DNA from: an uncultured candidate division Zixibacteria bacterium
GTDB taxonomy: Bacteria; Zixibacteria; MSB-5A5; GN15; PGXB01
Assembly: GCA_937925655.1 (NCBI GenBank)
Contig: CALAMC010000012.1
Location: 1 to 39,451 of the forward strand
Direction: 5' to 3'
Length of the DNA stretch: 39,451 bases
Position numbers and translations under genes: made by a program. Below the pieces are notes generated by a model, which saw only the letters and a list, made by a program, of their open reading frames with translations, made no database searches and was not told where the DNA came from. Shown one piece after another: positions 1-8,682 of the stretch (its first letter is position 1; the number at the start of each line of letters is the position of its first letter).

Positions 1-574
1 AATCATCGAGATATTTTTTCAAAGGCGCATAATAATGGCGCCACCAATCGTCCTGTGAAACATCGAATTGCCCCAGTATACTAAAACCATGTTCTTCGAT
101 TAGATTAAGCTGCGGTTTTAGGATTCCCTGCCGGTCATGTATGACCAAAAAGCCGCCGGGGACAAGCAGCTTTTTCCATTCTTTCAATGAAGACTCATAC
201 CCTATGAAGGCTATAGCCCCCTCGGTCCAGACGATGTCGAAGCTATCCGGTGGAAAGACCATCTCCCGCATGGTAATACAAACAACCGTCACTTTTTCCG
301 ACAGATTTTGCGCCGCGGCCTTCTTTTTAAGCTTGTCGAGGGCACGCTGATCGGCGTCAATTCCGGTCACCTCGCCGCCGCTTATCCGAGCCAGTTCCAG
401 GGTTGGTACGCCGGAACCACAGCCGATATCCAGAATCCGCGGCCTTTTCAAAGGCGGCAGCATCTGATAAGCCTTTCTCGTAAAAAGCAGCAAATTGGCC
501 CTGAATTGGTCCCTGTCCAGCGCATGAACACCGCACTTTTCGGACATCCTGAATCCCTTAAATCCCTTTTGCAT
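1..574 (-). CDS. Class I SAM-dependent methyltransferase (C-terminus cut by window edge)
   Basis: The frame stays open from an ATG at 574 on the minus strand to position 1, so the C-terminus lies outside the window. The translation has a glycine-rich SAM motif I (ILDIGCGSGVPTLELA), an acidic motif II (GEVTGIDAD), a motif near FDIVWTEGA and the post-motif LVPGGFLVIHD. This is the usual class I Rossmann methyltransferase order, and it resembles small-molecule methyltransferases more than rRNA ones. The substrate cannot be told. An internal ATG at 547 follows a purine-rich stretch (AAGGGATTCAGG) and may be the true start. The gene lies about 30 bases downstream of the barrel-protein gene on the same strand, so it is probably the last known member of the murA operon. 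Confidence 0.85.
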   Translation of the reverse strand, partial: MQKGFKGFRMSEKCGVHALDRDQFRANLLLFTRKAYQMLPPLKRPRILDIGCGSGVPTLELARISGGEVTGIDADQRALDKLKKKAAAQNLSEKVTVVCITMREMVFPPDSFDIVWTEGAIAFIGYESSLKEWKKLLVPGGFLVIHDRQGILKPQLNLIEEHGFSILGQFDVSQDDWWRHYYAPLKKYLDD

Positions 575-605
575 TCCGGTAATATATTATGTATCGGGAT
601 TTTGC

Positions 606-3600
606 CTAAAAATCCGCACCCAGAGAAAAATAATTCCGGGGGTGGGCCGACACGTCGTTGAAATCGGTTCGCCAGGCCAAGTCATAGCGCAAAACAAATA
701 TCCCCAAATTAGCCCGGATGCCGAAGCCGAAAGACGACTTTATATCCTGCAGACGGGCCGGACCATTCTGAGAAGTCCCGCCTTTAAACTTGTCATCTTC
801 CCAAGTCGAACCCATGTCGAAAAATATATTTCCCGTGACGTAGCCGATGGTCATCGGCAACGGAAAATTGGTTTTCAGATAGTCAATAAAAGGATACCGG
901 AATTCCAGGTTGGATAGAAAATAGCGGTTGCCGGATAGCTCATAATAATCGAAGCCGCGCAACGGTGTAACAACATCCGAAAAATATAGGTTCTCGACAT
1001 CATATACTTCGGCATCCACGACCACGTCACCGATCCAGTTGGTTGTCCCGCCGAGGAAATATCGCTTCGGCGTATTGCCTTCGGATGCCCCGGCCGACAG
1101 GCGCACGGCTACGGAAAAGAGGCTCTTTATATGCCAGTAGCGACGGTAATCGAATTCGGCGCTGTAATATGAAATATCGCTCTCATTGAACAGATCCTTG
1201 GCACCGGTGAAATCCAACCGCGAACGACGGCCGTCGAGCGGCCCGGTTACGCCCCAAATAATGTTATCCTGGATCAGAGAAAATGTTGCCGACGATACCC
1301 GGGTGGATCGGTCCGAACGCAAATCATCTTCGTCATGATAATGACGGTCGATAAAAAACTGCGACAATCCGGCCTCGGCCCGGAAATATTTGGAGAATGG
1401 CCGCGAAGCAAAAAACTGCATGCCATATAGGCGATCGCTGAAAAGGTAATCTTCGTTATCGAGATAATAATTCTGGTTATGGAAGATACCTGCTCCGAAA
1501 CTGGTCCGCCTCCGGTTATAGAAATAGTAGGCCATGATATTCGTCTGGTCAAGGGTATTGACAAGGTCGGTCAACAAATATATCTGATGATCACCCAGAT
1601 AATCCGAAAAGATGAATGCCGACTGGCCGCGCAGTCCGAAAAAGGAATCGTATGAAAATCCCCCGGTGACATAGTCCGGGGTGAATCTGGCCCGGTACGG
1701 CCAGACTTTGTATTCGCCACCGGGAAGTTTATTGTGAGTCGCCACCGAGTCAAACACGGCCTGTTCCTTCTGGGTTCGGAATGGTTTGACCTGTCCGGCG
1801 CTGTCAGAGATGGGCGTGAACAAAGTATCCAGAGGATCCCGTCCGCCATTCCGCGGCCCGACATATACAAAATCACCGTCCTCGATCCGGGTGCCGTCAT
1901 TGCGCGTTCGTTCGGTTTCGGCGAATGTTGTATCGGTTACCGATGAATCCACCGGGACAAATAAACTCTCGGCCTGAACCGCAGGTTCGTATTGCGGGTT
2001 CTCATACCCCGATTTGTTATCGGCCAGACCTTCTTTCGGAAGGTCGTCGGGTAACGATACCGGCTGGCCATATTCGCCTTTGGCAAAGCCGGTCGGTTCC
2101 AGAACTCCATTCGTTCCGGCCGGTTGAATATCCTTTATGATAAAAACGTCATAGCCGCCCTTCTGAAACGACGAAAAAGCGATCTTCGTCCCGTCGGGAG
2201 ACCATGTCGGGGATTGCGTCCCGGTTAGGATATCGGTGATGGCAAACACAGCAGATGAATCAAGATACGAAATATAAAGATTGTCTATGCCGTTGCGGTT
2301 TGAAACAAAACAGATTTTTTTCCCGTCGGGCGACACCACCGGTTCGCGGTTTTGCCCCAACCCGCACTTAATCGGTTCAATTCTGCGAGTCTCGATATCC
2401 ACCGAAAAGATGCTGTAATTTCCGTATTCATGATTGGTGTACAGAGTTGAATATTTTATGCCGTCGACCGGGTTTTGTGTTAGGTCCGATAATATATTCT
2501 GTGATTCCGGGTGGGGTCGATCGGATGAAAAAAAGACCCTTTTTGAATCCGGGTGCCATGATGGCTCCATGTCGTCGAAACGATCGCGCATCAGACTGTA
2601 CGTCGAATCGCCGTCAATGTCGTAGATAACAATGTCTCGCCAGGGACCGTCGAGGGCGGCAAAGGCAACCTTTTTGCCGTCGGGAGACCAGACCGGCGAG
2701 AGAATAGAATTGAAATTGAAATACTTTTTAAGATAAACGCTTTTGCTTTTCAACCGAAGGAAAAACAGGGCATCTTTGCCTTTTGATTTGGTAACGAAAA
2801 CGATGTTTTCTCCATCGGGTGAGAAACCAACCGAAGAATAATATGAATAGACGGTCTCAATTTCGCCGGAACGTTGCGCCTTAACCAGCTTCGTGATTTC
2901 CTTGCCGTCAATAGCCGAAATAAGATAAATTTCGGGATAATTACTGCGGTCGGAAAATATGGCCAGTTTGTCGCCCTGCGGCGAAAAGACCGGTTTGGCA
3001 TTGTAGGCCGAACCGTCTTTGGTGTGATCGGTCAGGGCTTTGCCGATTTCATTGGGCTGTTTGCGAAGGGATATCTCCGGCCAGTAGCGTCGTTTCATCT
3101 CCAGTGAAAATTTCTCCCAGAACTCCGCCGGCTCCAGACCGATGGCCGACTCGATGGCCTTGTTCATACTTAGGTGCACCTTGCCCTTGGCCAGAAGCTC
3201 GCCGATTTTTTCTTGACCATAGGTTTCAGAAATGAAGCGGACCATGGCAAAGCCCTGGTAATATTCCATCCCGCCTCCGATATAATCAAGAGGGGCAAGG
3301 TAATTATTTATAGTGGCGTCCCGCACGATCATATCGGCCCGGTAATGCCACCCCCCGCGGGAACTGTATTCGGCAAAGCCCTCGGCAAACCACAGTGGCA
3401 GGTTGAACAACCGCCGCCGACTCAACAGCGATGTGAACAGGTTGCCGTAAAGCATATCATAAGTGAAGGCATGGGTCAGCTCATGGTGCAATACATGCTT
3501 TAAATCCTCAACCGATCCTTCATTATAAATAGCCACACGGTTTTTGGAGGCTTCGGTAAAACCGCCGACGCCCTCACTGATAAGCGAAGGAATAATATTG

Positions 3601-3893
3601 GTCTGCTGGAAATCATTACGGGCGCTGTATAAGAAGACCGGAATACGCACGCGAATCTGGTAATTCAGCTGATAGGCCACGACGTCATAAGCTTCTTCCA
3701 GAACTTCGGCAGCATATTTGGCGTTGTCATAACTTTCACCATAAAAATAGATATCGAAATGCCGGGTCTGAATATAGCTCCAGTCAAATAACTCATACTG
3801 AACTTTGTTTTTTCCAAAGTAGGTTTCTTGAGCCACAACCGATCCGGCTATCATTAATGTGAGGATTGCCGATAAAATAATTTTTTTGGACAT
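606..3893 (-). CDS. Metallopeptidase-like / WD40-like propeller / BamA-type barrel fusion protein
   Basis: This is a 1095-residue exported protein. Residues 1-21 form a signal peptide ending VVAQ. Residues about 40-290 look like a peptidase MA (gluzincin) domain. HELTH at 137-141 supplies two zinc-binding histidines and a catalytic Glu, and the Glu in WFAEGFAEY near 171 is a plausible third ligand. At least six PD40/TolB-type repeats follow (FSPQGDKLAIF, FSPDGENIVFV, WSPDGKKVAFA, WHPDSKRVFFS, VSPDGKKICFV, WSPDGTKIAFS), which should form a propeller at about 290-620. An acidic linker leads to a C-terminal domain of about 370 residues resembling the BamA/TamA surface-antigen barrel. The chain ends in Phe, as outer-membrane barrels do. 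Similar fusions are annotated as Tol-like proteins in FCB bacteria. It likely sits in the outer membrane with its propeller and peptidase in the periplasm; substrate unknown. Confidence 0.85.
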   Translation of the reverse strand: MSKKIILSAILTLMIAGSVVAQETYFGKNKVQYELFDWSYIQTRHFDIYFYGESYDNAKYAAEVLEEAYDVVAYQLNYQIRVRIPVFLYSARNDFQQTNIIPSLISEGVGGFTEASKNRVAIYNEGSVEDLKHVLHHELTHAFTYDMLYGNLFTSLLSRRRLFNLPLWFAEGFAEYSSRGGWHYRADMIVRDATINNYLAPLDYIGGGMEYYQGFAMVRFISETYGQEKIGELLAKGKVHLSMNKAIESAIGLEPAEFWEKFSLEMKRRYWPEISLRKQPNEIGKALTDHTKDGSAYNAKPVFSPQGDKLAIFSDRSNYPEIYLISAIDGKEITKLVKAQRSGEIETVYSYYSSVGFSPDGENIVFVTKSKGKDALFFLRLKSKSVYLKKYFNFNSILSPVWSPDGKKVAFAALDGPWRDIVIYDIDGDSTYSLMRDRFDDMEPSWHPDSKRVFFSSDRPHPESQNILSDLTQNPVDGIKYSTLYTNHEYGNYSIFSVDIETRRIEPIKCGLGQNREPVVSPDGKKICFVSNRNGIDNLYISYLDSSAVFAITDILTGTQSPTWSPDGTKIAFSSFQKGGYDVFIIKDIQPAGTNGVLEPTGFAKGEYGQPVSLPDDLPKEGLADNKSGYENPQYEPAVQAESLFVPVDSSVTDTTFAETERTRNDGTRIEDGDFVYVGPRNGGRDPLDTLFTPISDSAGQVKPFRTQKEQAVFDSVATHNKLPGGEYKVWPYRARFTPDYVTGGFSYDSFFGLRGQSAFIFSDYLGDHQIYLLTDLVNTLDQTNIMAYYFYNRRRTSFGAGIFHNQNYYLDNEDYLFSDRLYGMQFFASRPFSKYFRAEAGLSQFFIDRHYHDEDDLRSDRSTRVSSATFSLIQDNIIWGVTGPLDGRRSRLDFTGAKDLFNESDISYYSAEFDYRRYWHIKSLFSVAVRLSAGASEGNTPKRYFLGGTTNWIGDVVVDAEVYDVENLYFSDVVTPLRGFDYYELSGNRYFLSNLEFRYPFIDYLKTNFPLPMTIGYVTGNIFFDMGSTWEDDKFKGGTSQNGPARLQDIKSSFGFGIRANLGIFVLRYDLAWRTDFNDVSAHPRNYFSLGADF

Positions 3894-3927
3894 AATGTTT
3901 TTCCGCTTCTATTATTAATTTTAAGCG

Positions 3928-5190
3928 TTAACCGTCTATTCTTTTTATATCGGCCCCAAGAGAAGAAAGTTTTTGCTCAAAGCGTTCATAACCGCGATCT
4001 ATATGATATACTCTCAATACCTCGCTCTGGCCCTTGGCCGCGAGACAGGCTATCACCAGCCCGGCCCCGGCCCGGATATCGGAAGCCATAACTGCCGCTC
4101 CCTTAAGGTGTTTGACGCCGTTTATTATGGCCTCATCGCCGGTCACGGTCACGTCGGCTCCCAGACGCCGTAACTCCATCACGTGCGCGAATCTGTCTTC
4201 AAAAACAGTTTCTTTGATACTACTTGTTCCCTCGGCCACCGTTGTCGCCGCCATGAGGCAAGCCTGCAAATCAGTCGGAAAACCGGGGAAGGGGTAAGTG
4301 ATGGCTTTGACAGGCTTGAGTCTTTTAGGAGATTTAATCGTTATTTTATCCCGCTCCTCGCCGATTTCGCAGCCCATTTCATACAACTTGCGCGAAACCA
4401 GAGTGAGATGATACGGATTGATATTTTCTATTTCCATGGAGCCGCCCGTAGCCGCGGCGGCAAACATAAATGTCCCGGCCACCAGACGATCCCCGGAAAC
4501 CCGGTATGTTATTGGTTTTAGTTGTGTTACGCCCTCAACCGTGACCGTTGCTGTACCCGCCCCGGATATTTTGGCGCCTGCTTCATTAAGGAAATTGGCC
4601 ACGTCGACTACTTCCGGGTCGCAGGCGGCATTGATAATGCGCGTGGTCCCTTTGGCCAGTGTTGCCCCGAATATCAAATTTTCCGTCCCGGTATGAGACG
4701 GCCGGTCAAAAATAACCGTCGCCCCTTCGAGCTTTTTGGCCTTGGCGATGATATATCCGGCATCTTCGGATAATTCTGCACCCAGCTCCCGGAAACCTTT
4801 GATATGAAAATCGACCGGCCGCGCCCCGAGAGTACAACCTCCCGGCAAAGATACTTTGGCCTCGTGCATCCGGCTCAACAGCGGGCCCAGCACGAGAAAC
4901 GATGCCCGCATCTGGCGCACTAAATCATACGGAGCCACGTTGTTGGACAGATCCCTGCTGTCGATAACCATAGTCCCCTCATCCGGGGAGTATTCGACTC
5001 TGGAGCCAAGGCTCTCCAGCAACTTTTTAATCGTGAAAATGTCCCGCAGATTCGGGATATTGTGTAAAGTGACTTCGCCTGATGAAACCAATATGGCGCC
5101 GGCAATGATCGGTAATGCGGCATTTTTGGAACCGCCCGTCTGAACGGTACCGATTAACTGTTTTCCGCCGGAAATGATAAATTTATCCAT
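3928..5190 (-). CDS. murA: UDP-N-acetylglucosamine 1-carboxyvinyltransferase
   Basis: MurA transfers enolpyruvate from PEP to UDP-GlcNAc in the cytoplasm, the first committed step of peptidoglycan synthesis. The 420-residue protein has the family length. Visible signatures are Lys22 in GGSKNAALP, the Arg-containing loop VRQMRAS, the catalytic Cys at about 119 in LPGGCTLGARPVDFH (so fosfomycin-sensitive type), and the catalytic Asp in GFPTDLQA. An upstream TTG at 5193 extends the frame by one codon. I chose the ATG at 5190 because AGAGGATAATTG supplies a ribosome binding site at good spacing. It is the first gene of a probable three-gene minus-strand operon: the barrel-protein gene starts 34 bases after its stop. 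Both encode envelope functions. Confidence 0.97.
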   Translation of the reverse strand: MDKFIISGGKQLIGTVQTGGSKNAALPIIAGAILVSSGEVTLHNIPNLRDIFTIKKLLESLGSRVEYSPDEGTMVIDSRDLSNNVAPYDLVRQMRASFLVLGPLLSRMHEAKVSLPGGCTLGARPVDFHIKGFRELGAELSEDAGYIIAKAKKLEGATVIFDRPSHTGTENLIFGATLAKGTTRIINAACDPEVVDVANFLNEAGAKISGAGTATVTVEGVTQLKPITYRVSGDRLVAGTFMFAAAATGGSMEIENINPYHLTLVSRKLYEMGCEIGEERDKITIKSPKRLKPVKAITYPFPGFPTDLQACLMAATTVAEGTSSIKETVFEDRFAHVMELRRLGADVTVTGDEAIINGVKHLKGAAVMASDIRAGAGLVIACLAAKGQSEVLRVYHIDRGYERFEQKLSSLGADIKRIDG

Positions 5191-5386
5191 CAATTATCCT
5201 CTACTTTTTAACGCTTCTTGGCCAAATCCGTTCGGTCGGATTTATTAACAATGCAGGATAAATTATTGATTCTCTTAAAACAATATTCAATATGTCCTTG
5301 ACAGAAGTCCGCCGGTCAGACACTTTTATGGCGCCGACCGCGGCGCCGGCCCATTCGGTTTGACAAATTATTAAAGGAAAAGTCTA

Positions 5387-6253
5387 ATGAAAAAACGTAT
5401 TTTCGCATTTTTAATGCTGATGGTGGCCGTATCCGCCGGATCAGCACAGGATGGAGAATCTCAAATGGCACTGCCTGAACAATACTTGGTGGAACTTATC
5501 GGAACCCGGCCGACCTGGCCCGATGATATGACTCCCGATGAAGAAAAAATTATGTCCGAGCATTTCGAATATCTAAAAAAGCTCACCCATGACCGCAAGG
5601 TAATCGCGGCCGGGCCGGTCTTCGATTTTAAATTCGGACTGATTATTTTGCAGGTCGAATCGGAACGTGAAGCTCGCGAAATAATGGAAAAAGAACCGTC
5701 GGTTACCAAAGGGCTTCATACCTATAAAATGTCGAAAATGAGAGTCTCACTCCTTTGTGATTATACTCCGCCCTTCCGCTTTGTGACGAAACCGAACGAC
5801 CAGGCGATTATTAAAGAAGTCGTCGTGACGGCGTCGCTTGATGACGTCTGGGATGCCTGGACCACGACCGACGGAGTCAGGACGTTTTTTTCCCCCGATG
5901 CCAGAGTCGAATTTAAAATAGGCGGCCCGTATGAAATCTATTTCGATTCGTCGGCGCCATATGGCCTGCGCGGATCGGAATTCTGTCGGGTGTTGAGTTA
6001 TCTGCCGAAGAAAATACTAAGTTTTGAATGGAACGCGCCGCCTTCGTTTGCCGAACTGCGGGATACTCACACCATCGTCGTTCTTCAATTTGAATCTTTG
6101 ACGGAAAATCAAATTAAAGTCACATTGACCCATCACGGCTGGGGCGAGAATGAGAGTTGGCAAAAAGTATATGATTATTTCGATAAAGCCTGGGCCTATG
6201 TCTTGAGCAATTTCGAAAAACGATTTAAAGACGGCCCGCTCCAATGGAAATGA
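5387..6253 (+). CDS. Exported YCII-like / AHSA1 (SRPBCC) fusion protein
   Basis: This is a 288-residue protein with a good ribosome binding site (AAAGGAAAAG) before ATG 5387. Residues 1-21 are a signal peptide (lysines, hydrophobic core, SAGSAQ). Residues about 30-120 resemble YCII/YciI-related domains, including GTRPTWPDDMTPDE, FEYLKKL and AAGPVFDFKFGLIILQVES. Residues about 138-285 resemble the AHSA1 branch of the SRPBCC fold: a strand VVVTASLDDVWDAWTT, then FFSPDARVEFKIGGPYEIYF, SFEWNAPPSF and VTLTHHGWGE. The fold binds hydrophobic ligands in many relatives, but no ligand can be named. Most AHSA1 and YCII proteins are cytoplasmic, so export of a fusion is unusual. It is monocistronic and divergent from murA. 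Confidence 0.8.
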   Translation: MKKRIFAFLMLMVAVSAGSAQDGESQMALPEQYLVELIGTRPTWPDDMTPDEEKIMSEHFEYLKKLTHDRKVIAAGPVFDFKFGLIILQVESEREAREIMEKEPSVTKGLHTYKMSKMRVSLLCDYTPPFRFVTKPNDQAIIKEVVVTASLDDVWDAWTTTDGVRTFFSPDARVEFKIGGPYEIYFDSSAPYGLRGSEFCRVLSYLPKKILSFEWNAPPSFAELRDTHTIVVLQFESLTENQIKVTLTHHGWGENESWQKVYDYFDKAWAYVLSNFEKRFKDGPLQWK

Positions 6254-6264
6254 CAAAATAATGG

Positions 6265-6300
6265 AAAGACCCGCCGTATCGGCGAGCCTTTTTTATAAAA
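6265..6300. terminator. Intrinsic terminator between convergent genes
   Basis: CGCCG (6272-6276), loop TAT and CGGCG (6280-6284) form a short GC stem followed by a run of six T at 6289-6294. It separates the plus-strand YCII-AHSA1 gene from the minus-strand mscS gene. A-rich sequence on the left could let it act weakly in both directions. The stem is short, so confidence is moderate. Confidence 0.5.
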
Positions 6301-6316
6301 AGGTATCACTCCGATT

Positions 6317-7141
6317 CTAGGCCGCTTTTTCGGAAATTACCTCATGCATATGGATATCCCGCTGTGGATAGGGGATACTTATGCCCTGTTCATCGAAAGT
6401 CAACTTAACCTTCTCGGTAATGTCAAAATAAACGCTCCAGTAATCCGAGGTTTTCACCCATGGTCTGACGACAAAATTCACCGAGCTGTCGGCCAATTCG
6501 GAAACCGCCACAACGGGGGCGGGCTCCTTCAGGACGCGTTCGTCTTCGGCGAGGATTCGTTCCAGAATCTTTTTGGCCTTTTTAATATCGTCATCGTAGC
6601 TGATTCCGAAGACGAGGTCGACCCGCCGCGTCTCGTTGGCCGAGTAATTGGTGATATTGCCGCCGGTGACACCACTGTTGGGGACGATAATCATTTTATT
6701 GTCAGGGGTTTTCAGCACCGTGTTAAAAATCTGTATGGCGTCGACCGTGCCCACCGTTCCCGCAATTTCGACAAAATCGCCCGTCTTGAACGGGCGGAAT
6801 ATTATCAGCATCACGCCCGACGCGAAATTCGCCAGAGAACCCTGTAAGGCGAAGCCGATTGCCAGACCGGCGGCGCCTATGACGGCGATAAAGGATGTTG
6901 TCTCCACCCCCAGAGTGTTGACCGCCGCGAGGATCACAAAAATCAACAGCCCGATACGGGTCAAGCTCGTGATAAATTTGGTCAGCGTTTCGTCGGTCCC
7001 GGCCCCACGCAACAGGCGACCCACCATTTTTGCGAGGAAACCCACGATAATGCGCCCGACCACCAGTATAACAATGGCCCCAACAACCTTGAGACCATAG
7101 GCGGCCAGCCATTCCATAAACAGGTTGGTCAAATGTTCCAT
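6317..7141 (-). CDS. mscS: Small-conductance mechanosensitive channel, MscS family
   Basis: The 274-residue protein matches the short MscS architecture, which opens under membrane tension to release solutes during hypo-osmotic shock. Three N-terminal membrane helices are visible at about 14-35, 60-80 and 85-110. The third is the pore helix, rich in Gly/Ala (FIAVIGAAGLAIGFALQGSLANFASGVMLIIFRPFKTGD), a hallmark of the family. It is followed by the beta domain (VEIAGTVGTVDAIQIFNTVLKTPDNKMIIVPN is typical) and a C-terminal alpha/beta cytoplasmic domain ending PYPQRDIHMHE. The ribosome binding site AAAGG lies 8 bases before ATG 7141. The upstream DUF4416 gene ends 132 bases away on the same strand, so co-transcription is possible but not shown. 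Confidence 0.95.
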   Translation of the reverse strand: MEHLTNLFMEWLAAYGLKVVGAIVILVVGRIIVGFLAKMVGRLLRGAGTDETLTKFITSLTRIGLLIFVILAAVNTLGVETTSFIAVIGAAGLAIGFALQGSLANFASGVMLIIFRPFKTGDFVEIAGTVGTVDAIQIFNTVLKTPDNKMIIVPNSGVTGGNITNYSANETRRVDLVFGISYDDDIKKAKKILERILAEDERVLKEPAPVVAVSELADSSVNFVVRPWVKTSDYWSVYFDITEKVKLTFDEQGISIPYPQRDIHMHEVISEKAA

Positions 7142-7273
7142 TTGTCTGCCTTTCTATTGTTGTTATTAAAATGTCCTATTCTCCAAACCCCGTCGAATCC
7201 ACGGAAATCGATACCGGGTCGGAAACGCAGGTATTCATATACTCAATTATACTATCAACCATCGTATGAAGTA

Positions 7274-7813
7274 TCAGATTTCTATATCATGCATACTTAT
7301 ACTTTCCCTGACGCGGGCCAGAAATTCCAATACTGGTTCTTCGGCGTAATCTGGATAGGTCCAGGGCAGTGCTATAAATTTCTTATTTTTATACATAAGC
7401 GTTATTTCGGCGAATATTCCGTCGCGCAGATAAATGCGATGCGCGAAATCCTTGGTCGAGGCCAGTGTCAGATTGGCCAGGGTCAGAAGGCCGGGGTCAA
7501 GATTGACGGTCCTGAAAAAATAATCACCCGATTTTTCGCCGAATTTCTCCTCGAGACGGTTGGTCCAAATTTTAATATCGGCCAGTTCCGAGCGGTCAAC
7601 CGGATTTGCATACGAGAAGAATTTCCGCTTCAGATTATCGCCCATCTCTTCCCGGTAATAACTGGTATGCAGAAAATCCATTTCATCGGTTTCGAATTCC
7701 ACCCGCCCGTATTTCTTTTCAATCAGGTTCACCGCATCGATCAGATTCCCGAGGTTGGAATACAAAGCCGAAACGATCATTTTCCCCGGTGACGGTGTTT
7801 TAATTCTTCCCAT
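7274..7813 (-). CDS. DUF4416 family protein
   Basis: This 179-residue soluble protein has the length and character of DUF4416, a family common in delta-proteobacterial and FCB-type genomes with no established function. Typical features are the N-terminal KMIVSALYSNLGNLIDAV, the central FETDEMDFLHTSYYREEMG, and the C-terminal LDPGLLTLANLTLASTKDFAHRIYLRDGIFAE with PWTYPDY. No signal peptide or membrane helix is visible. The ribosome binding site GAGGAG overlaps the end of the upstream QueG-like gene: only 5 bases separate that stop from this ATG, so the two are translationally coupled. Confidence 0.85.
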   Translation of the reverse strand: MGRIKTPSPGKMIVSALYSNLGNLIDAVNLIEKKYGRVEFETDEMDFLHTSYYREEMGDNLKRKFFSYANPVDRSELADIKIWTNRLEEKFGEKSGDYFFRTVNLDPGLLTLANLTLASTKDFAHRIYLRDGIFAEITLMYKNKKFIALPWTYPDYAEEPVLEFLARVRESISMHDIEI

Positions 7814-7818
7814 GATAT

Positions 7819-8538
7819 TTATCTCCTCGTTCTTTGACCGTTACATACTTTCAAGCACAAGCCGCAGATATGATGACCCATATCTTCCATACACGCGAAC
7901 TCATGGATCCGGGCATAACATGCCTCGAGATTAAAATCAGCGATGTCCTCGGCGATGGCTTGGGCCGGACAAACCTCTAAACACGCCCGGCATTGGCCGC
8001 AATTATCCCGGCATATGGTATCCGCTTCGAGTTCAAGATCGGTCAGTACCGTGACCAGGCGGTACTGCGAGCCGTGCACCGGATTCACCAGCAGGTTGTT
8101 GCGACCACGCCAGCCCAGTCCGGCCTTGTACGCTATTTCCCGGTGCGAAAGATGCGCCCGCATCGGCTTCCAGCTTATCATCTGCGAGGCCGGAATCGGC
8201 AGTGCCCGCGCCCCCTGTTGCTGCAAATACGTTGATATTCGATAGGCGACATCGTTTAGAATATTATTCACCTGTATATAGTGCGCCTTGTATATCTGGT
8301 TGGGGCGGTCGCGAAGAGTTTCGAGAATCGCTTCTGAAAGCGAAGCGCCGACGGCAATGCCGGTATTCAGATTTTCAGCAACCCGCCGTAATTCATGATG
8401 GAAATGCCCGCGTAACTCGTCGAGACGACAAACGCCCGCATCCGCCGCCCCGGCGCTTTTGGCCAGAAATTTTATATGCTGTTTTATGGCCGCTATGTCC
8501 ATTATTTGAATAAAATGAAAATAACCCGTCAAAATCAA
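7819..8538 (-). CDS. QueG-like double [4Fe-4S] protein (probably not epoxyqueuosine reductase)
   Basis: The 239-residue protein has an N-terminal region and a middle segment resembling QueG (AYKAGLGWRGRNNLLVNPVHGSQ, then LVTVLTDLELE). A ferredoxin-type cluster motif follows (CGQCRACLEVCP) and then a second cysteine set (C...C...CGLCLKVCNG), so two [4Fe-4S] clusters are likely. In true QueG the segment before GLGWIGKN contains a D-[ST]-x-P-x-x-E-R catalytic stretch. Here it reads MRAHLSHREIAYKAG, so the general-acid Asp appears missing. The C-terminal HEAT repeats of long QueG are also absent. A corrinoid or electron-transfer role is possible but unproven. The start is uncertain: ATG 8538 and ATG 8502 both lack a clear ribosome binding site. 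The gene overlaps the control region of the DUF4416 gene downstream. Confidence 0.8.
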   Translation of the reverse strand: MILTGYFHFIQIMDIAAIKQHIKFLAKSAGAADAGVCRLDELRGHFHHELRRVAENLNTGIAVGASLSEAILETLRDRPNQIYKAHYIQVNNILNDVAYRISTYLQQQGARALPIPASQMISWKPMRAHLSHREIAYKAGLGWRGRNNLLVNPVHGSQYRLVTVLTDLELEADTICRDNCGQCRACLEVCPAQAIAEDIADFNLEACYARIHEFACMEDMGHHICGLCLKVCNGQRTRR

Positions 8539-8682
8539 ACATAATCGTAATGTATAATTCTATCCCGTTTTAGTAATTGACCTTTATAAAAAAATTTTTA
8601 TAATAACAGGGGAGACAAGAAGGTATGTCCGGCCGAACAATTTTTCGCAGGCACGGCATATTTTAATAAGTTGGATACTGCC

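Noticed and set aside
5294..5330. Promoter from TTGACA upstream of the YCII-AHSA1 gene
   Set aside because: The only -10-like sequence (TTTTAT) is more than 20 bases from the TTGACA, so spacing does not fit.
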